NCBI GenBank assembly: GCA_003550305.1
Contig: QKYT01000064.1
Span: forward strand, 100,341-164,340
DNA length: 64,000 nucleotides
DNA from: Glomus cerebriforme
Taxonomy: Eukaryota; Glomeromycota; Glomeromycetes; Glomerales; Glomeraceae
Direction: 5' to 3'
Below are positions 24,028 through 34,796 of this stretch, piece by piece. A program made the translations under genes and the position numbers. The notes beneath the pieces are model-generated. The model was not told the origin of the DNA and did no database searches. It worked only from the letters and a program-made list of their open reading frames with translations. The first letter of the stretch is position 1. Each line of letters opens with the position of its first letter.

Positions 24028-24737
24028 TGGTTTTTTTTTAGCTTCTACGACATGTAAGAGTAGAATTTTATTATTTGGTGGTTCGATCAACTTTAAGCAC
24101 AAAACCTTGAATGGTATAAATTAAATTTATTTTTTTTAGGTATATTTGTAATAACGAAGAGTGAAAAAAATTTATATTTGAATCCTAAAAAAGTTTTAAC
24201 GAAAGGTTGTCGCCTATCATCATTGTACAAGTGGCATCTATACACAAACACGTATCAATCAGTCAATGGCGATACAGCATTACCGCTAATTATCACGTGA
24301 TTTATTCTAGATGTCTTTATGATGATTTCTAATAAAAAAATTTTTAAACATTTAAGACATGAAATAAAATGGGTGAAGAAATGCGTTTAAAACTTTCTAT
24401 TCTGTTTAAAAAGAGCTCCTATAAAAATTTTCCTTCCTGACGGATTAAACTATGACCGGTTTATCATAAACTCATAAATATGGTCAAAATTATTTGTCTA
24501 ATTTTTTTTTTTTTGGTTTTTATTTAAAATGCAATAATTGTTTCTTTTAAAAAAAACTACTTTACTGGTATCAATTATTATTTACTTTGCTGTGTAATAG
24601 AAGGAAAGTAAAGATTTTTTAAAAGATAAACAAAATAAATAATGAACCGAAAAATCAAAACTCTATAATTATTACATAAAGTACAACATATTAGTAAACT
24701 ATTATTTGAATACAGTAATTAAATTTTTACTTAATAA
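24028..24737. promoter_or_regulatory. SEC24 upstream region / F-box-WD40 3' flank
   Basis: No gene is visible. A TCACGTGA palindrome lies at 24,293-24,300, 266 bp upstream of the SEC24 start. The remainder is AT-rich and forms the 3' flank of the F-box/WD40 gene, which is transcribed toward it. Confidence 0.4.
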
Positions 24738-26656
24738 TCATGACTCTTGCGCATCGAAATCTAAAACTTCCATTACTGTTTTCCCTTCCCTTTGTAATAA
24801 AACAACAGCTTTTGTCTCTTGAAATGCCAATCGCCAAACAGCATTTCCCGCGCTTGTCATTTCTCGAATAAAATCACCAGTTTCAATATCCCATAATTTG
24901 ACATGTCCATCGTTACCGCCTGAAACAATCCGCTTTTCATCAAATTGTAAACATGTAACTGAATTATCATGAGCTGCAATATGCTGAACACAACGGTTTG
25001 TGTCTAGATCCCAAATTCGAATTGCTCCGTCACTACCCCCAGTAACAAGGATCGATTCATGAAGTTGTAATTGTCCAACAAGTGATGTATGACCCTGTAA
25101 AACTCCTAGACAAAAGCCTGTTTGACGTGACCAGACACGTGCAGTAGAATCAAGAGAACTATAAAAAGGTTTTAATAAAATTAGAACTTTAAATTAATAT
25201 AAATATACCTATAAAAATACTTACCCAGTGACAATTTTTTCCCCGTCGAAAGCTATGGAATAAATTTGTGAATAATGTCCTTGAAGAACATGTAGGCATT
25301 CACCAGTTACAATATCCCAAACCTACACACGAAACAAAGATAAATCATATTTTAAAAAAACCTACTTTAAACAATGGTTCAGAATGAAAAAAAATATATG
25401 TATATATATTTACACGAGCCGAGCAATCGTAACTTCCAGAAACAACAATATCACCAAATATTTCCATACATCTCACACTTGCTTGATGCCCAGCAAGCAG
25501 GTGAAGCAATCGACCCTCTTCAATATTCCAAACGCGCAGGGTTGCATCACGGGAACCACTAACAGCAATTGTCTTGTCTTTCATTTTTAGTGAGCGTACC
25601 GTTGACGTATGACCATGAAGAATGTGTTTACATTTGGATGTATCGATATCCCAAACCCGTACTTCTCTAAAACAATTAAAAAAAAATTATACTAAAACAG
25701 TTAACTAAATTTACAATTTAACTTTTCTTACCTGTCACACCCTCCAGAAACTAAAACTTCATCAATATATTGCAATGCCCATACACCTCCTTCATGACCT
25801 GATAGAGTTTTTATATATTTGCCATCAGAAACGTCAAATATATGAATTTTCTTGTTATCCATTCCCACAACTATATAACTTTGACACATTTGTAATGATG
25901 TAACAACTCCAATATCGGGGCTTATATGAGTAACAAGAGTTCTCCCCCCATGCTTCCAATTAGATTCAACTATATATCTCCTTCGAAAATGATCCTTATA
26001 CGAAAATTTGTTGCTTCTAGAAGAGGGTGATTCACTTGTTGGAGAAGGTGGTAACTCAGGTACAGCTGAACTACGCCTTCTAAAATGATGGCGTACACAA
26101 AGATTCTTCCAAGTAAACTCGTCATTTAATAAAGACCGCCAGAATTTAGAAACACTTGATGCCCTAGAAAGAGTTTTTGGATCATTTATAAATGATAAAA
26201 TGTGCAAACTAAGTTCTATTGGAAGGTCTTTAAGAAAGTCACGTTTCAAACGTGGCGATATATAATTAGACACAAAAACAAGCTGTTCAGTATTGCAAGA
26301 ATTTAAAAGTTCGGCAAGAAGACGTTGTCTCTGTAAATTGTCCATATTCTGAAATCCCATTCTGACTGTTCGGCTAAACTCTTCTTGAGCTGAGGGTGGA
26401 AATCCTTCGGCATTTACAGGTGGAAATAGCTGTGGCGAAGGAGCAGGTGTTGGTAAGCTATGGAAATTTGTCGTAGTGACCCAAGGTATTTCAGGAGGAG
26501 TAGGGCGTTGCATTATATGCAGAGTTTGCTTTTCCTGGCTAATACTAGGACCTAGCAAAGAATCTTTAGTATCTTTCTCTTTGAGCATGAGTAACGAAAT
26601 GTGCGGTTTGAGTTTAAGCTTATTTATAATTACGGCAAGGAGATCTTTAATACGGC
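24738..26656 (-). CDS. F-box and WD40 repeat protein (Cdc4/Fbw7-like SCF receptor)
   Basis: Substrate receptor of an SCF ubiquitin ligase. The F-box lies around residues 115-160 (LKRDFLKDLPIELSLHILSF, then WRSLLNDEFTWKNL). A WD40 propeller follows, with clear blades: LSGHEGGVWALQYIDEVLVS, LHGHTSTVRSLKMK, LAGHQASVRCMEIFGDIVVS, LQGHYSQIYSIAFDGEKIVT, LQGHTSLVGQLQLHESILVT and IAAHDNSVTCLQFDEKRIVS. The overall plan matches Cdc4/Fbw7/Pop1, which recognise phosphodegrons in cell-cycle and growth regulators. The safest ATG is 26,588. The frame is open upstream to a strong acceptor (pyrimidine tract plus TTTAG) at about 26,656 encoding RIKDLLAVIINKLKLKPHIS, so an upstream exon probably exists, which I could not place. 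Confidence 0.85.
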
Positions 26657-27231
26657 CCTAAACGAAAAAAAAAAAATGTAAATTAAAAGATGAGGAATAT
26701 GAAATTCAGTTTGGAAAGAGTTAAGCTTTAAGACAGAAATGAGTTTCAGAGAAAATAAAAAAGCTGCAGGTAAACAAAGTCTCCTTATTAGTTTTCTTTA
26801 TAAAATAAATTTACACGTGTTATATTAATAATAATTGGACATAATCTTGGCCAAAATTTTTAGATAAATTACACTATATAAATTTGATTTTCAGTAAAAA
26901 TCCCTGACAGATAGTATGTTAAAAATTTGGTAATTTGAAAATTGAATTATGAAAAAATATTCTATCATGAATTCTATTAAATTTTAAAAATTAAAATTAA
27001 AATTTCTTTTAATCCATTTAAAAATGTATTATAAAAATTATATTATTTTTATTTATTATAAATACTGAAGTATTATCTTTATAATATAATTAATTAGTAA
27101 TCTTTTGACTTTTATATAATATTACTTGATTAATATAAAAAACAATTTTAATATATAAATATGCTAATCAGAAAATAATATATAATATACTTAATATACT
27201 ACAAAAGCTGATATTTATATATTAATATATT
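26657..27231. other. Intergenic, F-box/WD40 upstream region
   Basis: AT-rich. A CACGTG core lies at 26,814-26,819. An upstream exon of the F-box/WD40 gene may be hidden here. Nothing else is recognised before the Tc1/mariner element. Confidence 0.35.
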
Positions 27232-28521
27232 TACAGTACCCAGTAATAAGTTACCAGTTATGTGACATTGATCAATTTTAATGCGAATTTTTAAATTCAA
27301 GTTATTCAATCACTACAACACCAAATTTAATAAAAATTTTTTTATTTGAATGGCAAAGTCTTTAACTTTTTATTAATACTTGGTTAGATATCCTTTACTT
27401 TTTATAATAGCATCAACAAGATTTTGGTATTTATTAATATCAATATCTGCCCATTCCTCTTAAAGTATTTCCCATAAATCATTCCAGTTTTTTGGCAATA
27501 GAATATATACACACACCTGCCTTTCTAACTCATTCCATAAATTTTCTATTGGGTTGAAATCTGAACTCTGTGCAAACCAGAGAATACTATTAATCTCATT
27601 TTTTTCTTTTCAACTTTGAACTATTCTTACAGTATGTATAGAAGCATTATCCTCTTGAAAAAAATAATTTTTCTGATCATCTAAATTATCTATAAATGGT
27701 AACAAATAATTTTGTAATACATCAATATACATTGCAACTATAACTCTTCCTTTTAATTTTACTAATAAACCAAGATTATGTTTAATAAAGCATCCCCATA
27801 TCATTACTTCTTGCTGACCTGATTTCATTGTAAAAATTAAGCATTTCATATTATATTTTTTGTGAGACTACCTCCATACTTACCTTTTACTATTTTTTCT
27901 AAATATCTCAAACTTAAACTCATCACTCCAAATAATATTTTTCCATTTATCTACTCACTCTTTTCTTTCTCTTATTCAAGCAAATTTTTTTTGCTTATTT
28001 TTTTCACTTACAAAAGGTTTCTTATATCAATTCAACCATAGAAACCTTATTCATGAGGTATTTTTTTAAAGTCTTTTCATAAATATTTGTTAAAATAGAA
28101 TTGACAAATTCTTCATGTAATTCTTGTATATTTGCTTTTTTATTTTCTTTAAGATTCTTATCAAATAGTAGCTATCTCTTTTAATCATTATTTATGGTCT
28201 TCCAATTCTAGAAAGAAGAGTTTTATGTCTGTAATTCTTATATGCAGAAATAACATCATGTATAGTACTTTGAAAGTGGTTCAAGGTTTCATTAATCTTT
28301 CTCTCGTTTATTCTGCATTTTCACATACTAACAACTTCTTCACGTTCAAAAGTAGAAAGTTCTTTCTTTTAAAAGTCATATTTGAATAAGAAAAGTCTTG
28401 GTAATATATAGCAAAAAACTGGAGATGAATTAGTAATAAATGATCAATATAACAGTTTTTAAAGATAAACAAATAAATGATTAACAATCATGTGATTAGT
28501 GACTTCTTACCGGATACTGTA
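27232..28521 (-). mobile_element. Tc1/mariner DNA transposon, degenerate, with TIRs
   Basis: The left end reads TACAGTACCCAGTAATAAGT and the complement of the right end TACAGTATCCGGTAAGAAGT. The inverted repeat continues to about 35 bp. Both ends abut TA, the target dinucleotide of this superfamily. The minus strand encodes a broken transposase in order: HTH region (INETLNHFQSTIHDVISAY), IIWSDEFKFEIF (first catalytic Asp), VMIWGCF, YFFQEDNASIHT (second Asp) and SSDFNPIENLWNELERQV (third acidic region). Stops and frameshifts show it is inactive. The length of 1,290 bp fits a complete copy. Confidence 0.9.
27359..28360 (-). pseudogene. Tc1/mariner transposase, broken
   Basis: The longest intact piece is 27,610-27,849 (MKCLIFTMKSGQQEVMIWGCF through the QEDNASIHT block). 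Upstream pieces lie in other frames up to about 28,340, and the C-terminal DFNPIENLW block follows at about 27,540-27,590 in a shifted frame. The catalytic acidic residues can still be seen, but the gene cannot yield a full protein. Confidence 0.85.
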
Positions 28522-28673
28522 TATAAAATACATTTATAATAAATATTAAATATATCTATTATATAGTAGTTTAAGAGATAAGTTTTTTACTAAAATCTTT
28601 TTAGATACTTACCAATTAGAAATTATAAAAGTTAGCAAAAACTTTCTTTTTAATTACTATTTTTTTAACCTGA

Positions 28674-30215
28674 TTTTTTTACTAAATTATAATATTAATG
28701 TTAAATTAATGTTAAAAAAATGAATACATTCTATAAATTATGTATACATCCTCAATATATAGAAAAATATAATTTATCATGTAAGAAATTAGATTTGTAA
28801 AGGTAGGAATTAAAGATAGATTCACTTGGTGCAAATTAGCTCTTACGCTTTACCTAAAATCCTCTGACCTAATATTAATATAACTATCTAAATTAATACT
28901 TGTAATTTGACTATCTAATCCATCCTAAAAAACTAAATCTAAATTTGTCAAATTATTATATAAAGTACAAGTGTACAAATTATCCTCCTTCTTTAAACCC
29001 TTTCAAAGATCAACAAATTGAAAAACCTTCTTGTAATACATACTCTGGATCTTGTCTATAAATTGATATACTTTTTTGAAAAAATGGTCTCCTTTGGCAA
29101 TTCCTTTTATCAAAAAGTTATAAATTATATTGAAACTGATTTTAGCAGCTTAAGCAATTCTTGATGATTTATCCAGTATTAGGTAATTGAACTTGTCAAA
29201 AGGTATCTTATCTTTATTCTTTATAAAAGAAGATTTTTCTACTCTGATCTGTGAATGAAATGTGTACTTATGCATCAGCCTGAGAAGTAGCTAATAGGTG
29301 AAAAGCTTCCCATTCCTTGAATTTCTTGCATTGCAAAATTTGCAATTGGTAGTAAAATTCTTTGATGAAGATTAAAAAGAATCTGTCCAAAATTTGGAAT
29401 GTCATGTTCTTAGATCTTATGATTTTTAGTAATGAAAAGTGTACTAAAGAACTGATTATAGACCTAAAGATATAAAAGTTAATGGTATTATAGCTATTAT
29501 CATTTATAATATCAAAGTTTTTGAAAAATTATGAGAACTAAAATTTGAGAGAAATGGTAAAGTCATGGGCTTTCTTAGGATCCTAAAAGAAATTAGTAAC
29601 TATTTCTCTATATATGATAATATTTCTTCAATAGATGTATTTCTAATGGACGTTCACATTTAAATAAAATTAGGCATATTGATAAATGGTAAATTAATTC
29701 TTTAGCATAAGAGCAGTAAAAACAGCAGAATGTCACATAAAGAATTAGTTTTCTTTCAAATAGAATAATTCTGGTAAGTAAAAGAAGGTTATTCAGCTTT
29801 AATCTGTGAACAAAGAAAAGGTAAATGTTTTCATTAAAACATAAATTATTATTTTGGATCATGAAAGTTGTCTATAAAAAGGACTATTCTGCAAAAGAGT
29901 AGAAGTCATAGATATCCTAATTGTAGTGAAGGGTAGATCACTTCACACTGATTATGACATTATGTAAAAATTTGGTGAAGGAGTGCAAAATGATATTAAT
30001 AAAGATAGTATTATTCTATAAGATAAAATATAAGAAACACGATCTAGTATGAGGTTATAGATAAATCCAAGTTAGTATCTGACTTATTAATTAAGAAGTC
30101 TGCAATTTCATTTTCTGCAATTTTAGAATGACCTTTAACTTTAATAAATCCTATATCTAAATTTTTTTTTTAACAAATTTCCAAATGTTTAATAATAAAC
30201 TAAAATTACAAAATT
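28674..30215 (-). pseudogene. Antisense LINE remnant, 3' half
   Basis: Its 3' end is the UTR block TACATTCTATAAATTATGT at about 28,724, shared with 13,929. Going upstream on the minus strand, a zinc-knuckle-like NCKFCNARNSRNGKLF lies at about 29,290-29,350, and the end of RNase H at about 30,070-30,150 (FIKVKGHSKIAENEIADFL). Coding similarity stops abruptly at about 30,215, where the 3.05-kb inverted-repeat element begins, and resumes at about 33,290. Confidence 0.65.
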
Positions 30216-30224
30216 TCATAATTT

Positions 30225-33200
30225 TCTTACATCAGGAAGTTTTGAACAGGTGTATAAAGTATAAACATACATCATGTGTTGCTCAACACCAAAAAAGTAT
30301 TGCGTAATGAACTCTTTGTTAACCAACGTGATTAAAAATACGTTATACAACACTTTTTTAGGTATATAATAATATACAGTAAAATAATGGCAGTTTAAAA
30401 ATATATATAACAATACTAGATTAGTTGAAAAACACGTATTATTAGTTAAAAAATGCATATAAAAATATTGAAAAATGTGTATAATAATACAAATTTTAGC
30501 ATATATTAATTACATTTAATAGTTCTTCCTAGATATACTAACTATACTATACTAACTATATTATACTAACTAACTATTTAATTCTAATACCCAAACCCAG
30601 AACCTACAAAAAAGTAATTAAGTTTTGTAACTAAATTACGAAACTTATGTTTCTGATTTCCAAAAACCCAAATTTCAAGGAACAAACTGAATCNANAAAA
30701 AAAAAGAAAAACATTCAGTTAGAATGTTTCTAATAAAGAAAAAAATGAAAAAATGAAGTTTCATAATGAAACATTTATTACAAAACTTACATTTCAGTTT
30801 CCCAAGTTCAGGAATAAACCTACAAAAAAAGAAAAAATGTTTAGTTAGAATGTTTCTATATAAAGAAAAAAAATGAAAAATGAAGCTTATAACGAAACAA
30901 ATGTTACGAAACTTATATTTCTGTTTCTGTTTTCAGAGCCAAATCTACAAAAGAAAAGAAAAAATGTTCAGTTAGAATGTTTCTATACAAAGAAAAAAAA
31001 CAAAAAATAAAGTTTGTAACAAAATGAATGTTATGAAACTTATGTTTCTGTTTCCATTTCCAGAGCTGAATCTACACAAAAAAAACGTTCAGTTAGAACG
31101 TTTCTATACAAAGAAAAAAAAATGAAAAATAAAGTTTATAATGAAATGAACATTATAAAACTTATATTTTTGTTTCCATTTTCAGAGCTGAATTTACAAA
31201 AAAAGAAGAAACGTTTAATTAGAACATTTCTTAAAATAAAAAAAAAACCAAAAAAAAATGAAGTTTTGTAACGAAATGAATATTATGAAACTTACGTTTT
31301 CAATTTCAATTTACAGAAGTAAACTACAAAAAAGAAGAAATGGTCAATTAGAACATTTCTAATATAGAAAGAAAAAATGAAAAAATGAAGTTTATAATGA
31401 AGTAATTTGTTACAAAATTTACATTTCTTTTCTGATTCTGAATTTTCAGAGCCAAATTTACAAAAAAAAAAGAATGTTCATTTAAAATGTTTCTTAAAGA
31501 AAAAACCAAAAAAAAATGAAGTTTCATAATGAAATGAACATTACGAAACTTACGTTTCAGTTTCTCAAATTCAGGAGCAAACTTACAAAAAAAGAAGAAA
31601 CGTTCGGTTAGAATGTTTCTTAAAAAAATAAAAAAAATAAAGTTTTGTTATGAAGCTTACATTCTGAAAAGAAAGTTTTGAAGTTTTGACTCAACTTCAA
31701 AACTTACCAGATTTTCAAGCCAAAATTAAAAAAAGCCCGATCCTACAAAAAAATGAAAAAAAAGAAATGTTAGTACTATTTCTACTAATGATCTTTAAGT
31801 AAATGTATCAGATGGGAATTTTGCGAAGAAACTTTTATATCCAAAATGAAATCCAAGAACTTACAAGAAAAAAAAAGAAGAAATACTAGAAACGTTTCTA
31901 TTTAAAAAAACAAAAAAAAAAGAACGGTAAGTTTTATTACGAAATTTACCATTTTCTAATTTCAAGTACCTGAACCAAAGAAGAGTTTACAAGAAAAGAA
32001 AAAGAACTGTTAGAAAGTATTTCTAAAAAAAAAGAAAAAAAATAGCAAGTTTCACGAAGAAACTTACCATTCTTTAATTTTATATACTAATCTGAAAGCT
32101 AAGAGAACCTATAAAAAAAAAAAGAAAGAAAACATTAGAAATGTTTCTAATAAAAGAAAAAAAATACTGTAAGTTTCTCAAAAAAACTTGAAAAACTTAC
32201 CGTTTCTAATTCCAGTATTGAACTGAAAATATAAAGAAGCTACAAGAAAAGAAAAGAAGAAATATTAGAAACGTTTTTTTAAAAAAAAATGAAAAAAATA
32301 ATAAGTTTCATGAAGAAACTTACTGTTTTCCCCTTTTAGTCTGGACTGAAGAGCTTGGAGAACCTACAATAAAAAAAAAGAAATATTAATAAGCGTTTCT
32401 AAAAAAACAAAAAAAATGATAAGTTTTATGAAGAAACTTACCATTTCTCAATTTCTAGAACAAAGTTTAAACAGCAATTAAAAGTTGCCGATTTAAGGTT
32501 TAAATAAATGATTAATTATAAAATAAACTATAACTGCAGCTATGGCTTAATTGATAAGTGTGATGCGCAATTATTTTTTTTTAAATAAACTGCGGCTTGT
32601 ATCATGTGACATACATGATACAAAAAAAGTATATAATGAGCCTTTTTTCATTTTTTTTCTTTTTCAATTTTAATTTTTTTTTAATCAATTTTGCGAAAAG
32701 TCCCTTCTCTATGGATGGGTAAAGATCATTAGTACCTACAGGAAAAGAGCTATTGCTTTTTCCTTTGCTATTCATAGTGATAAAAAGAGAACGTATCAGT
32801 AGTAAAATATTTTAAAAGAAAAAATTTTTCAAAACTAATCAGACTGTTTTGGTCTGAATTATTTTTGAATTTGGTCAGAATTATGTTTAATATTGGCCAA
32901 TATAATAATTCGAATCCAATTTTAAAGATTTTTAATAAATTTTAATAAAATTTTAATTATAATTTATAAAAAAATTATTTTTTAATATATTTATTAGATA
33001 AGTAAATTTAAAATAAATAAAATTTTAATTATATAATAACTATTTATTATAACTATTTATTATATTAAAAAAATATTAAGTGGCATTGATATATGAGTGT
33101 TGTGTAATAGTATATAATGTGTTTAATAACTGTTGGTATAGAAAAACGTGTATGTTAACTGCATGTGTTAATAAACTCCAGTATACAGGTATTTTACAAC

Positions 33201-33276
33201 GTGTTAAACAACTGATAGTATTGATCAACATGTTTTTTGGTGTATATTAACACCTTCAAAACTTTCTAATGTAGTA
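30225..33276. mobile_element. 3.05-kb inverted-repeat element carrying an exon-like tandem array
   Basis: The left end is TCTTACATCAGGAAGTTTTG and the complement of the right end TACTACATTAGAAAGTTTTG. Similarity continues through GAACAGGTGT versus GAAGGTGTTA, then weakly further (ATGTGTTGCTCAA versus ACATGTTGATCAA). Flanks TCATAATTT (30,216-30,224) and TCATTATTA (33,277-33,285) are a candidate imperfect 9-bp target duplication. The element splits a LINE RNase H region, which is independent support for an insertion. It has no transposase ORF. Its centre (30,600-32,455) is the tandem array listed separately. Confidence 0.7.
30600..32455 (-). repeat. Tandem array of about 15 exon-intron-like units
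   Basis: Units begin (as the acceptor-like CCTACAA on the plus strand) near 30602, 30700, 30819, 30944, 31071, 31190, 31323, 31456, 31580, 31742, 31860, 31988, 32107, 32240 and 32363, a mean period of about 126 bp. On the minus strand each unit has a long pyrimidine tract ending in TGTAG or TATAG, then 28-45 nt of non-repetitive sequence (often GTTCTC or CAG-containing, ending in GAAAC or GAATG), then GTAAGTTT. This is the layout of a short exon between introns. Several donors have mutated to ATAAG, one acceptor to GTAA, and the exon-like parts are not a constant multiple of 3. Coding use is therefore doubtful. Two N bases lie near 30,694. Confidence 0.7.
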
Positions 33277-33289
33277 TCATTATTATTTC

Positions 33290-34790
33290 TATTGTCTATA
33301 TATTATTGAATAATTAAATGATTTTTAATACTCAAAAGGATGTTTATAGCACTTTTGCTATTTGTGAAAATTGACATGGAGAAGTGAATGGGTATAGTGG
33401 CAATTGCGATAAGAATAACGCCTAATTTAGCCTTGGTTAATGATGGGAAATCTTATATATTTTCTGAAAATTTTATATCTAGATGATTTACATTAACCTA
33501 GTATCTTAAACCCATCCTGTGTTTTTTGTCTGATGTGATTTTAAGCGAGCCATCTGTATGTATATCAAAATGTGATAATTCAGTTTTTTGATAGAGTTCA
33601 AGAAGTATAATTAATCTGTTTGCTGTCAAAGAGTTACTGAAATATTATCTAATGAGAATTCACTAAAGACTGATTCAATTCAATAATTAGTTGAAGTAGA
33701 AAAGGATGCTTAAAGAGAGGTAAAGAGTTAGATAATGAAACATAGTAGTGAAACATTTGTGTAATTACAGTTTAGGAATCTAGTAACTTGAGAAAGCACA
33801 TTTAAATGAGGCATATTGACATTAAAAGAGCACTAATCCATATCATTATTATTATTAATTGATGAAGTTAAGGTTACCTGCTAAAACTAGGAGGTTTAGG
33901 TAAGTTAATGAAATGCCAAAAAGTGAAACTTTGCCAAAACTATATTAAAGTTTTATTAAAAAGTTGGCCAAACTCTGCTGAAAGATAAAATCTGTTGAAA
34001 CCTATTATGAATGCCAAAACTGCCAAAACTTTGCCAAAACTATAATAAAGCTATAGTAAAATCTTGCCAAAATTAATCGTAAGATTTTGAGAAGGTTTAG
34101 GCAGGCAACTATAGATGAAGTAAATTACAGTTCCCTAACTAAACATAGGTTTAATACTAGAATAGTATTGCTTGAATTATTGAGTATATTGTCAGCCAAA
34201 AATAATTTATTATAGTGACATTATTTTTTAGTTTGGAAGAGATATGTCCATAAAAGAGAAGTGAAAGTAGAGTAAATCTAATTCATTCTTTTTTCTATGA
34301 TCTTTTGATAGGAATATAACAGATTCAGAAAAAGCAAAATGATTAATTATTATAGTATTAGAGAATGATATTAAGTAACATTAGCTTTTTACTACTAAAA
34401 AAGTAAAAGCTACCAGTACAGAACCTTTTGATGATAAGTTGAGAAAATATCTAAGTTGTTGCCAACTGATAGTATTCTGATAATCTGAGATAATAAGTTA
34501 TTCAACAAAAAATAATCTATATTTGGAATGAATCTGATGAGACAGAAAACTTTAGACAGAAACTGTTGAAGAATGGTATTCCAAAAAGAAGGATCAGTAT
34601 CTTTAATGCTTCACTCGTCTGTGTCTTTAGGCAGAAGTGAGACAGTTAAATTTCTGAATTTCATATGGTTAAGGGTCCTGAAGTTCAAAAAGTTTAAATC
34701 TAAGATAAGATCTTTCTTGATTAGGATGTGAAAAAAAATTAGACTGGTAAATTATTTTATGATAAATTTTTATCTATTTAAATTAAATTT
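33290..34790 (-). pseudogene. Antisense LINE remnant, upstream half of the split copy
   Basis: On the minus strand the first RNase H part reads HFDIHTDGSLKITSD at about 33,535-33,580 and LTKAKLGVILIAIATIPIHF with IFTNSKSA to about 33,340. This is the portion that should precede the RNase H end found at 30,070-30,150. Degenerate LINE coding (for example FWNTILQQFLSKVFCLIRFI) continues to about 34,600. A MITE sits inside it at 33,871-34,110. Confidence 0.65.
33871..34110. mobile_element. MITE, 240 bp, copy 2
   Basis: Same family as 7803-8044: left end AGGTTACCTGCTAAAACT, right end AGGTTTAGGCAGGCAACT, and the same internal series of GCCAAAACT and ATATTAAAGTT words. GATGAAGTTA (33,861-33,870) and GATGAAGTAA (about 34,114-34,123) flank it as a likely 9-10-bp target duplication. 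That length would suit a Mutator-like mobiliser, which is an inference. Confidence 0.8.
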
Positions 34791-34796
34791 ATTAAA

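Noticed and set aside
29608..30458. Minus-strand frames at 29,608-29,862 and 30,216-30,458
   Set aside because: The first lies in the LINE remnant; the second overlaps the terminal region of the inverted-repeat element. Neither resembles a protein family.
30600..32455. CRISPR-like appearance of regularly spaced repeats
   Set aside because: Period of about 126 bp, degenerate repeats, related rather than unique spacers and a eukaryotic gene context exclude a CRISPR array.
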